A DNA stretch of 22,794 bases, taken from positions 1 to 22,794 of the forward strand of contig JAEYXS010000099.1 of assembly GCA_023431185.1 (NCBI GenBank). Direction: 5' to 3'. The stretch comes from Verrucomicrobiota bacterium (GTDB lineage: Bacteria; Verrucomicrobiota; Verrucomicrobiia; Limisphaerales; JAEYXS01). Both the position numbers and the translations under genes were made by a program. Position 1 is the first letter of the stretch. Each line of letters starts with the position of its first letter. Below, one piece after another: positions 8,455 through 14,883 of the stretch. A model generated the notes under the pieces. It saw only the letters and a program-made list of their open reading frames with translations, ran no database searches and was not told the origin of the DNA.

Positions 8455-9143
8455 CGCAGGAGGCCGAGTAGCAACAGAATAATGATTGGCCCGATGGAAG
8501 CCATGCCAAGCAGGCCAAACCCATCCGCAACGGCTGTACGGCCAGATAGCACCGAACACACCCCCAGAGCCAGAGCCAGCACGACCGGACCGCTCAGCAC
8601 GCCGGTTGTTACACTGCCGGCATCGTATGAAAGCGGTAACAGCGATGGCGGGGCAAACAGCGACAGCACGATCATGATTGCATAGACTATGGTCAGCTGC
8701 CAAGCCATGGAAAGGCCCAAGACGACGCGCAACATCGCCACTGCCACGAACAAGCCGACACCAGCGGCAATGAGGTAAACCAGCCGTTGGGCGGATAGAG
8801 TCCCTTGGGCGGCGGCTTCGGCTTGACCGGCAAGCACGAGGACATCGGGTTCTGCCGCAGTTGTGGCGAAGCCCATCACGAAGACTACTGCCAGCATCAG
8901 CGCCAACGATCTCTTTTGCGACAACGCAGCACCAATGAACCGGCCCATCGGAAGCAGACCAAGATCAATTCCAGCAAAGAGCAGGAGCAACCCAAGTGTG
9001 ACCAGCACCGCCCCGGCAAGGAATTGCAGGAATACGGCGGTTGAGGTCCCGACCAGAGTGACCTGTAGCAAACAGACGACAAATATAAGCGGAGCTACCG
9101 CCCGGACCGTTTCCTGAAGTTTTTCTTTCAGCAGTGCCAGCAT
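8451..9143 (-). CDS. DUF1538 family membrane protein, first subunit
   Basis: A 230-residue hydrophobic protein with about seven predicted membrane segments. Its signature blocks are MGFATTAAEPDVLVLAGQAE (90-109) and YDAGSVTTGVLSGP (173-186), matching those of the next gene, so the two arose by duplication. The open frame reaches back to 9203, but the ATG at 9143 is preferred: AAGGA stands 7 bases before it and the protein then starts MLALLKEK, a typical short cytoplasmic lead. It is the first gene of an operon (DUF1538, DUF1538, PII-like). An inverted repeat 30-67 bp upstream may be an operator. No function is established for the family as far as I know; the paired paralogues with acidic membrane residues suggest a heteromeric channel or carrier. 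Confidence 0.85.
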   Translation of the reverse strand: MLALLKEKLQETVRAVAPLIFVVCLLQVTLVGTSTAVFLQFLAGAVLVTLGLLLLFAGIDLGLLPMGRFIGAALSQKRSLALMLAVVFVMGFATTAAEPDVLVLAGQAEAAAQGTLSAQRLVYLIAAGVGLFVAVAMLRVVLGLSMAWQLTIVYAIMIVLSLFAPPSLLPLSYDAGSVTTGVLSGPVVLALALGVCSVLSGRTAVADGFGLLGMASIGPIIILLLLGLLR

Positions 9144-9172
9144 TCTATTGTCCTTCCGCCGTGGAGATGGCT

Positions 9173-9210
9173 CTAATCGTGTGAAACCATTGGCTGTGAC
9201 CAACGATTAG
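9173..9210. promoter_or_regulatory. inverted repeat in the leader of the DUF1538-PII operon
   Basis: Perfect 8-base arms CTAATCGT (9173-9180) and ACGATTAG (9203-9210) flank a 22-base centre. A nested TTGG-N6-CCAA dyad lies at 9190-9203. The element is 30-67 bases upstream of the preferred DUF1538 start, where an operator or an mRNA hairpin would sit. No regulator is identified. Confidence 0.4.
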
Positions 9211-9692
9211 TTCCTAAGATGTAGGGCAAATCAGCAACAATGCCAAGGGGCATTCAGAAAATGGAAGACGGGCGGGCATTCAGGAAGCTTGTGGACTTTG
9301 GCCCTTAGCATGGCTGCCGAGATGCATAAAGAGGTCATCCTTCCGCCAAAACGCTGGGCAATGATCCAGAAGTTCCTGAATAGGAAAAAGGGCTGGAGCG
9401 TAATCTTTGGCCAAGGTGGGCCGGTATTGCTGAGGGGCGTTGCTGTGTGTTGAGACCCGGCCCAGTCTTGCGTGGCGTGCAATCGCGCACCGTAGGCATG
9501 CAGGAGGGCCAAACCTACAAGGGGAAAAGCCATGATGACTGTGTCAGTCAGCCCGGTTGCCGAGTCGTTGGCCCAAAGAGGCCGTTTTCAGCGCCAACTA
9601 AAAGCATACCTGAGATTGTTTGGAAAATTAGCCCGTATACAGTTTTCGCAACAATCTTGAAATGCCTTGCAATGCCAGCCAACAACGATTTG
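9211..9692. other. intergenic region upstream of gpsA
   Basis: About 480 bases lie between the DUF1538 operon leader and gpsA. The only protein-like text is a 47-codon plus-strand frame at 9310-9453. The frame of gpsA stays open upstream to 9447, but that extension carries no domain and is compositionally unlike the gene. I see no RNA gene, clear promoter or terminator. Confidence 0.5.
9310..9453 (+). CDS. possible small protein or gene remnant, 47 residues
   Basis: The frame begins MAAEMHKEVILPPKRWAM and continues with a basic stretch (KFLNRKKGW) and a glycine-rich end (FGQGGPVLLRG). Its residue composition looks more protein-like than chance, and a 22-residue frame just before it ends at a TAG next to the start. 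There is no Shine-Dalgarno site and I recognise no family. It may be a decayed piece of a larger gene or chance coding. Confidence 0.22.
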   Translation: MAAEMHKEVILPPKRWAMIQKFLNRKKGWSVIFGQGGPVLLRGVAVC

Positions 9693-10676
9693 ATGAATCG
9701 CCAAACAAGACCGGTTGCCATTCTCGGCGCGGGTAACATGGGAACTGCCCTGGCGCAAATGTTTGCCCGGCGCGGGAGCCGTGTTGTATTGTGGGACTTT
9801 TTTGCGGAAGTGGTCGACGACATCAATCAATCCCATCGCAACGACCGTTATTTGCCGGGGCTCATCCTGTCTGAGCGAGTGAGCGCCGAAGCTTCGTGTG
9901 AAAAATGTGTAAAGGATGCTGCTTTGGTCGTTTTGGCCGTGCCATCCCCATTCATCGTCGATACTTTGAATCTGGCCTTGCCGGCCATCCCGGCTGACAC
10001 CGCAATATTATGCGCAGCCAAGGGCATTGATCCAGTGACCATGGAACCGATTCACCAGCAGGTAGCCCGGCAAATCGGCAACCGTGCCTTGTTGCTGTTA
10101 GGAGGACCTGCCATTGCCAACGAGTTTTCTCGCGGTTTGCCGGCCGTGGTGGTATTGGCATCGCAACCTATTACGACCGCAGAAATGGTACGTGAACTGT
10201 TGGAGAATGAGGTTTTTCAGGTAAGAACTACGCAGGATCTGACGGGAGTGGCCCTTGGAGGAATCCTTAAAAACGTGTATGCCATTTTACTGGGGTATCT
10301 GGATGTCACACCAGGGGTGGGGCGCAATCTGGAAGCCGCAGCGGTGCGAGCCTCACTGTACGAAATGACGGCCCTTAGCGTGGCGTTGGGTGCGGAAACG
10401 ACCACTCTTTACGGTTTGGCCGGGTTGGGCGACCTGGTCGCGACTGGGTTTTCTGCTGATAGTCACAATCGGCGGTATGGTCAATTGCTGGGGAGAGGAC
10501 GAAATCCTAAAGAGATTTCGGATGAGCTGAAACTGTTGCCCGAAGGCGCACGTACAGTGGCAGTGGTTTGTGCTTGGGCCGATCGAGTGTTGCTACCGGT
10601 GCCTTTGGCGCAGTTTGTCCACCGGGCCGTCAAGGGTGGCAAACCGCCTTTGTCGGATTTGCTCCAACATCTTTGA
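9693..10676 (+). CDS. gpsA: NAD(P)-dependent glycerol-3-phosphate dehydrogenase
   Basis: Interconverts dihydroxyacetone phosphate and sn-glycerol 3-phosphate in the cytoplasm, the entry to phospholipid synthesis. From the chosen ATG the protein has 327 residues, normal for the family. The N-terminal Rossmann fold has GAGNMGTALA at 12-21. The active site includes K110 in AAKGID and K193 in ILKNVYA; GLAGLGDLVAT (241-251) and SADSHNRRYG (254-263) are the C-terminal family blocks. The usual GPSFA.EV motif is replaced by GGPAIANEFSRGLP (137-150), so this may be a divergent clade or second copy. The open frame extends to 9447, and ATGs exist at 9672 and 9693; 9693 is preferred because it places the glycine motif at the usual distance from the start. 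Neither has a clear ribosome binding site. Confidence 0.88.
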   Translation: MNRQTRPVAILGAGNMGTALAQMFARRGSRVVLWDFFAEVVDDINQSHRNDRYLPGLILSERVSAEASCEKCVKDAALVVLAVPSPFIVDTLNLALPAIPADTAILCAAKGIDPVTMEPIHQQVARQIGNRALLLLGGPAIANEFSRGLPAVVVLASQPITTAEMVRELLENEVFQVRTTQDLTGVALGGILKNVYAILLGYLDVTPGVGRNLEAAAVRASLYEMTALSVALGAETTTLYGLAGLGDLVATGFSADSHNRRYGQLLGRGRNPKEISDELKLLPEGARTVAVVCAWADRVLLPVPLAQFVHRAVKGGKPPLSDLLQHL

Positions 10677-10697
10677 TGGGGCCGCAACTTGTATTAA

Positions 10698-11054
10698 AGT
10701 CGAGCTTATCAGGCGGGGTGGTTGAAGCTGAACTATCCTGCTGAGTTCATGACGGCGGTCCTAAGCAACGGAAAGGGCTTCTATGATGCGGTCGTTCATG
10801 TGCTGGAATGTCATCGGTTCGGGATTAGCTTTTTGCCCGTATCAATCAATCATCCGGGACCCAAGTTCGAGGTGGAGGGTGGAAAGATCCGGGTGCCTGT
10901 GGTTGGGGTGAAGGGATTGCCGGATAAGGCGGCTGAACGAATGCTGGATGAGCGGAACAGGGGTGAGTTCAGATCCTTTAAAGACTTCTACCTTCGAGTA
11001 GTGCCGATGCCTGAAGAGATGGTGTATGACATCCACCTCCAAGCAGCTAAGTGA
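10698..11054 (+). pseudogene. fragment of DNA polymerase III alpha subunit (DnaE-type), fingers/HhH region
   Basis: The frame reads AYQAGWLKLNYPAEFMTAVL, then SNGKGFYDAVVHVLECHRFG, a short variable part, IRVPVVGVKGLPDKAAERML and FRSFKDFYLRVVPMPEEMV before a TGA at 11052. This is the AYQ..WLK..YPAEF..A.LSN segment of C-family polymerases followed by the KGL...AA...L helix-hairpin-helix part. A stop at 10695-10697 lies just upstream, and the palm domain with its catalytic aspartates is absent. The piece is about a tenth of a full DnaE, so it cannot be a polymerase. The frame opens with a TTG at 10722 and no ribosome binding site. An adjacent frame stays open to 11226 but I recognise nothing in it. 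A second, later piece of the same kind of gene lies at 19685-19933 on the same strand. Confidence 0.75.
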
Positions 11055-11225
11055 GACGGTCCTCGTCACGCTCCCGAACTGGGATCCCAGAGCCGGCTTC
11101 CGTTTTAGCGACAATCCGAACGATCTCCTGGCTTTGTCTGCTGGTACTGTTGGGCCACCCTTTGATCTGTCTCATCCAGTTGAACAGTTGAAGCTGGACC
11201 GGGGGCGATTGCTTTCAGAGCAATA

Positions 11226-11254
11226 AAAACCCTCCACCGCCGGTGGAGGGTTTT
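11226..11254. terminator. intrinsic terminator hairpin, bidirectional
   Basis: A 13-base-pair stem (11226-11238 with 11242-11254) with a 3-base loop: AAAACCCTCCACC pairs with GGTGGAGGGTTTT. The minus-strand reading gives a longer T-tract (TTTTTATT) after the stem, so it serves best as the end of the minus-strand pseudopilin/lipoprotein pair, whose stop lies 17 bases away; it would also stop plus-strand reading from gpsA and the dnaE remnant. Confidence 0.85.
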
Positions 11255-11271
11255 GCAAGAGCACGGTTCGA

Positions 11272-11703
11272 TCAGTTTGTTGACTCGACCTTTACTGTGC
11301 CGTTCTGTGCATTGTAGGTGAACTTTTCCCCGGCCGGCAACTTCGGCAGGCGGGCGATGTGACGTGAAGCAACCGCTTCCTGCAAATCGGTGGGATAGCG
11401 CCCTTTTTCTTCCTTGAACATGGAGATGCCATAGTTCAACAGCATCACTTCTTCCTGGGTGAGCGGACGGCCTTGGCCGCCCAAAGGCTCGCTCTCCGTG
11501 AGCTGTGCCACCGGAGCAGCGGCCGTGGCGCTGGCGGGCGCCGCCGCCGTTTCAGGCGGAGCAGAGAGAGCCTGGTTCAGACTGATGTCCAGCGGTTGGG
11601 CCGACGGTGCCGGAGCAGGTACGGCGGGCGCGTTGTCCGGCTCGCCACCGCAACCGGATAGCAAACCGGCGGCAGCCAGGCCCGAGAATAATATACGCTT
11701 CAT
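11272..11703 (-). CDS. small lipoprotein with a pseudopilin-like C-terminal segment
   Basis: From ATG 11703 the protein has 143 residues. The N-terminus MKRILFSGLAAAGLLSGCGG is a lipoprotein signal with lipobox LLSGC, so the mature protein is lipidated at C18. Residues about 22-80 are low-complexity, rich in A, P and Q, and look like a flexible linker. The C-terminal 60 residues read LTQEEVMLLNYGISMFKEEK, GRYPTDLQEAV and LPKLPAGEKFTYNAQNGTV, which resembles the F...GRYP.dLQ....LP..P.G..F.YN pattern of GspG-like pseudopilin C-termini but without a pilin N-terminal helix. It starts 19 bases after the stop of an H-X9-DG pseudopilin on the same strand, so the two are probably co-expressed. The longer open frame to 11766 overlaps the pseudopilin gene and is rejected. 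Function is unknown; an envelope partner of the pilin system is inferred. Confidence 0.8.
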   Translation of the reverse strand: MKRILFSGLAAAGLLSGCGGEPDNAPAVPAPAPSAQPLDISLNQALSAPPETAAAPASATAAAPVAQLTESEPLGGQGRPLTQEEVMLLNYGISMFKEEKGRYPTDLQEAVASRHIARLPKLPAGEKFTYNAQNGTVKVESTN

Positions 11704-11722
11704 AGGCTTGTGGTTGGGCCGG

Positions 11723-12673
11723 TTAGTCGTTCGGCAAGATGGTCCACATGCCGCTCTGCTTGGCATTGTTGACGTTGGTCATGCCCAAGGTTTTGCCGGG
11801 GGCCATGAACTCCGCGTGACCATCACCCATGAGGTAGTTCCAAGAACCGTTTGGGTGAAAATCTTGGGCGTTGGGCACCATGTAGTCGCCATCGGCCGTG
11901 GCGGTGTTACCGCTGGCGATATGCTGGCTGGCCGTATCGATGGGAGCCCCGTCTGGATGACCCATCAAGTTATTGCTGCTGATACGCTCGGTGAGCAGGA
12001 TCGTTTCGGAAGTGTCCCTCATCATGGCCGAATAAATTGCCGCCTGACGGCGAGGAGCCTGCAATGGAATGGAGTTGGTATAACCGGAAGGCATCGGGTC
12101 CCTCGCATTCCACGGATTATCCGAGGAGGTGGAGTCGCCATTGTTGAAATTCCAGCTCAGACCCACACCGGTCTGGGAACTTGGGGAGGGCGGCCAAGGG
12201 ATGTTGGCGAAGGTGGCTCCGTTCACACCCTGAATGTAACGCGGCATGGAGTAGGAACGCTTGTTCCGGATGCCCATATACCATGCGGGCGGGGGGACTT
12301 TGTCCTGCGGGCAGGCGAGGACTTTGATCTTGGCGTTGCCGGTGTAGGGGCCAGCCCACTTGTCGTTCTCGCTGTGGGTGCCGCCCAAGTAACCGTTCAT
12401 CAAATCATCCCAAGTCATTTCCGAGCCATACTTGAAGCGGAGCCTGGCGTACGGGAACTTTTCCGCGTTATCACTCACATACATGGTGTTGGCCGTGCCC
12501 ATCTGCTTCAGATTGTTGAGGCACTGGGTGGAGATGGCTTTTGCTTTGGCTTTGGCCAGGGCGGGCAAAAGCATGCCAGCCAGAATGGCAATGATGGCAA
12601 TGACCACCAGAAGCTCGATCAGGGTGAATCCCCGCCAGGACTGGCGGGACGGAGGATACGACAGGTACTTCAT
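11723..12673 (-). CDS. prepilin-type pseudopilin with H-X9-DG C-terminal motif
   Basis: A 316-residue type II secretion/type IV pilin-like protein. A basic leader (MKYLSYPPSRQSWRG) is followed by the prepilin peptidase site G-FTLIELLVVIAIIAILA; cleavage before F16 leaves a mature N-terminal phenylalanine and the conserved glutamate at position +5. The long hydrophobic helix continues into a KAKAKA heptad region. Near the C-terminus H274 is followed after nine residues by DG at 284-285, the H-X9-DG signature of the large pseudopilin family that is expanded in Verrucomicrobiota and Planctomycetota. The central part has CPQDK and many aromatic residues, typical of a beta-rich globular head. It is followed by a small lipoprotein gene and the terminator at 11226-11254. 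Its role in export or surface assembly is not known. Confidence 0.93.
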   Translation of the reverse strand: MKYLSYPPSRQSWRGFTLIELLVVIAIIAILAGMLLPALAKAKAKAISTQCLNNLKQMGTANTMYVSDNAEKFPYARLRFKYGSEMTWDDLMNGYLGGTHSENDKWAGPYTGNAKIKVLACPQDKVPPPAWYMGIRNKRSYSMPRYIQGVNGATFANIPWPPSPSSQTGVGLSWNFNNGDSTSSDNPWNARDPMPSGYTNSIPLQAPRRQAAIYSAMMRDTSETILLTERISSNNLMGHPDGAPIDTASQHIASGNTATADGDYMVPNAQDFHPNGSWNYLMGDGHAEFMAPGKTLGMTNVNNAKQSGMWTILPND

Positions 12674-12679
12674 ACTACG

Positions 12680-12742
12680 TTTACGACTTTTTGTTTATGA
12701 CTGCCGGCCGATTCGTTCCAGCCAGCTTCTTTACGACTTTTT
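12680..12742. repeat. pair of 13-base direct repeats in the pseudopilin leader
   Basis: TTTACGACTTTTT occurs at 12680-12692 and again at 12730-12742, exactly 50 bases apart (about five helical turns), directly upstream of the minus-strand pseudopilin start at 12673. The first copy continues into GTTTATGACTGCCGGC, the second into ACGGC. They could be binding sites for an activator or a small duplication; the sequence does not decide. Confidence 0.45.
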
Positions 12743-13093
12743 ACGGCATCACGGGCCAAATGATCGGACTCTGTGACGAATCGAATGAGGTTGGCATTCA
12801 ATTTGTTTCAGACTCTGACTTGTCCTGTTTTAATGATGGCTCGGAATAGGCTAACATAAAGGGGCAACCCTTGGCTCAGCGCGGATATCGATATTCAGTA
12901 GATTTACGCGCTGGAGCGCTAACAAGCGCTACAAGGAATATGCGAGGGCAAAATGGCCAGGTCAGGGCAACTTGCGGTTCACTTCCCTTAGTATCTGATC
13001 CTTGCGATGTGCTTCGCGGGCGCAATAGTTTGAAGCGTTTGAGCGGAGTGAAGGGACTTCACCCATTGTCAAATACTTTGCCTATTCGAGTAA
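12743..13093. other. non-coding stretch between pseudopilin leader and IS remnant
   Basis: About 350 bases with no supported gene. A long plus-strand frame through here simply runs into the transposase remnant. Near 12910-12935 three GCGCT words are clustered (GCGCTGGAGCGCT and AAGCGCT), of unknown meaning. No RNA gene or terminator is apparent. Confidence 0.5.
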
Positions 13094-13108
13094 GAGCCTG
13101 TTTGCAAA
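13094..13108 (+). repeat. left terminal inverted repeat of the IS remnant
   Basis: GAGCCTGTTTGCAAA, 12 of 15 bases matching the inverted right end at 13841-13855. It lies about 100 bases before the transposase start, which is normal for this IS group. Confidence 0.65.
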
Positions 13109-13194
13109 GGGGGATTATATGGGAAAGCGAGGGAGGGCTTGACTTTGAGGGTGACGAGGAACGGCCATCTATTCGCGGCAGCGCCGTTCGGGCG

Positions 13195-13846
13195 ATGCAA
13201 AAAGAGCAGTATGATACCGACCTGATCGAGGCGCAATGGCAACGGCTCCAACCGCTGCTGCCCAGGCTTAAACGATTAGGCCACCCGCGCGCACCTTTGC
13301 GGCAAAGCGTCAATGCCCTGCTGTATGCGATCAAGACTGGTTGCCAGTGGCGGCTCTTGCCCAAGGCCTTCCCGCCGTGGCCGACCGTCTGTCACATCTT
13401 CCGCCAGTGGAGCCGGGACGCCGTGCTGGCGAGCCTCAACGACCGTCTGCGGGCGCGGGTGCGTGAGCAGGCGGGCAAGGACTGTCGGCCAACACGCCCG
13501 AACGGGCGGGCGGCAGGGAACTGCCGGAGCCGGTGCTGGCTTATTTCAATTGGCTGCGCAAGCTCTGGGTCGATGGCGGCTACAGCGGCCCGGAGTTCGC
13601 CGCTCTCCAGAAGCTGCGGCCCAAGCTGGACGGGGAAGTCGTCAAACGCTCGGACGATACGAGCGGGTTCGCCGTGCTCCCAGACGCTGGGTGGTCGAGC
13701 GCACCTTGGGCTGGTTCATGCAGCACCGCTGTCTCGTGCGTGACTAAGAGGAGACCGAAACCAGTGCCACCGGCTGAATATTCGTCTCCATGACAACCCT
13801 CATGCTCCGCACACTCGCCTGCTTCCTCAGCAATCAGGCTTTTTCA
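13195..13846 (+). pseudogene. IS5-family transposase, disrupted by deletion, frame changes and stops
   Basis: The N-terminal part is intact from ATG 13195: YDTDLIEAQWQRLQPLLP, then LRQSVNALLYAIKTGCQWRL and an LPKAFPPW..V...FRQWSRD block, the insertion-element domain that precedes the DDE core. After about 13,490 the frame breaks and the segment that should hold the first catalytic aspartates is missing. The text resumes in another frame as YFNWLRKLWVDGGYSGPEF and LDGEVVKRSDDTSGFAVLP, then shifts again to RRWVVERTLGWFMQHRCLVR. The end reads D-stop-EETETSATG-stop-IFVSMTTLMLRTLA, where the two stops (TAA at 13744, TGA near 13771) replace the usual tyrosine and tryptophan. So a central deletion, at least two frame changes and two nonsense mutations are present; the element cannot move by its own enzyme. 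Confidence 0.85.
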
Positions 13847-13855
13847 GACAGTCTC
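13841..13855 (-). repeat. right terminal inverted repeat of the IS remnant
   Basis: Reading on the minus strand gives GAGACTGTCTGAAAA, matching the left end at 12 of 15 positions. It follows the transposase C-terminal remnant directly. Confidence 0.65.
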
Positions 13856-14059
13856 CAAGCTTCTGTCGTGGAAGTTCGTTCGTTCTGGACACCTGTAACT
13901 AGTCCTCGGCAATGGCTGCGACTTTCGGCCACATGCCGAAAAGATGTGGGAAATTTCAAGCCGGCCAACCACCACCTTGCGCAGGTGGGCGAATTTGCCG
14001 GAGCGCAAACGGGAATCGCCATGAATAATCGGCCTTTTTCCTCCGTCCAATCGGGGTTC

Positions 14060-14857
14060 ATGAATACACTCGTTCGCGCCCTTCTCGTCGCTGCGCTTGC
14101 CGTGGCTGCGACCGCCGCCGAGCCTGCCTTTCATCCCGCCGCGTGCGAGGGTGCCTACCCGCGCCACATCCAGGGCATTTGCACCAATGGGCGTGACGCC
14201 ATTTACTGGTCCTGGACGGAGACACTGGTGAAGACTGATCGCGACGGGCGCATCCTCAAGCAGGTGCCCGTGGCGAACCATCACGGCGATCTCTGCCACC
14301 ACGCCGGCCGCGTTTATGTGGCCGTCAATCTTGGCAAGTTCAACGAGCCCGCCGGCGCGGAGGATTCGTGGGTCTATGTGTATGACGGCGACACGCTCGC
14401 CGAACTGGCCAGGCATCGCGTGCCGGAACTGGTGCATGGCGCGGGCGGCATGGAGTGGCGCGACGGGAAGTTCTTCATCATCGGCGGCCTGCCGCCGGGC
14501 GTGAATGAGAACTACATTTACGAATACGACGAGAATTTCCGCTTCCTGAAGCGCCACGTCCTCGCCAGCGGCTACACCCTCATGGGCATCCAAACCGTCA
14601 CCTATGCCGACGGCGCGTGGTGGTTCGGCTGCTATGGGAAGCCCGCAGTGCTGCTGCGTGCGGATGAAAAGTTCCAGCTCACCGCCAAATGGGAGTTTAA
14701 CGCGGCCGTCGGCATTGCGCCGATCGGCGACGGGCGGTTCCTCATCGCTCACAACACGGCCCTTAAGGGCGATGACGGAAAGGTGAAAAGCAACCGGGGC
14801 CGTGTCGGCATTGCCCGGGCCGACGCAAAGGCCGGGATGGTAATCGAGAAACCCTGA
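14060..14857 (+). CDS. exported beta-propeller-like protein of unknown function
   Basis: A 265-residue protein starting MNTLVRALLVAALAVAATAA, a clear signal peptide. The mature part consists of repeated strand-turn units such as GICTNGRDAIYWSWTETLVK, GDLCHHAGRVYVAV, WVYVYDGDTLAELARHRV, GGMEWRDGKFFIIGG, YIYEYDENFRFLKRH and VTYADGAWWFGC, which is the look of a six-bladed propeller (SMP-30/NHL-like). No catalytic set is recognised. The open frame continues upstream to 13790, but that part overlaps the dead IS and has no domain, so the ATG at 14060 directly before the signal peptide is chosen. The next gene starts 26 bases after its stop. As first gene of a run of exported enzymes it may bind or process the same extracellular substrate; this is inference. 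Confidence 0.72.
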   Translation: MNTLVRALLVAALAVAATAAEPAFHPAACEGAYPRHIQGICTNGRDAIYWSWTETLVKTDRDGRILKQVPVANHHGDLCHHAGRVYVAVNLGKFNEPAGAEDSWVYVYDGDTLAELARHRVPELVHGAGGMEWRDGKFFIIGGLPPGVNENYIYEYDENFRFLKRHVLASGYTLMGIQTVTYADGAWWFGCYGKPAVLLRADEKFQLTAKWEFNAAVGIAPIGDGRFLIAHNTALKGDDGKVKSNRGRVGIARADAKAGMVIEKP

Positions 14858-14883
14858 GACCGCATTTTGACCCCCACCCATCC

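Larger units (their letters stand above)
13094..13855 (+). mobile_element. inactivated IS5-family insertion sequence, internally deleted
   Basis: Imperfect terminal inverted repeats bound a 762-base element: GAGCCTGTTTGCAAA at 13094-13108 and, reading inward from the right end, GAGACTGTCTGAAAA (13855-13841), 12 of 15 identical. Inside is a broken IS5-type transposase. No convincing target duplication flanks it (TAA on the left, CAA on the right), which fits an old insertion. The element separates the pseudopilin region from a GC-richer operon of exported enzymes. Confidence 0.8.

Noticed and set aside
8455..8703. Upstream extension of the second DUF1538 frame
   Set aside because: It is a frame-shifted shadow of the first DUF1538 gene; the ATGA overlap at 8451-8454 sets the start.
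9231..9533. A 100-codon minus-strand frame between the DUF1538 operon and gpsA
   Set aside because: No domain, no ribosome binding site, and a composition like antisense text; the opposite strand reads more like protein.
9447..9692. Upstream extension of the gpsA frame by 82 codons
   Set aside because: GpsA proteins begin just before the GAGxxG motif; the extension has no domain and no ribosome binding site.
12871..13194. Upstream extension of the transposase frame by 108 codons
   Set aside because: The extension crosses the left inverted repeat of the IS and has no protein family sense; the normal IS5 transposase start is at 13195.
13790..14059. Upstream extension of the beta-propeller protein frame
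   Set aside because: It begins in the transposase C-terminus of the dead IS; a signal peptide begins cleanly at 14060.
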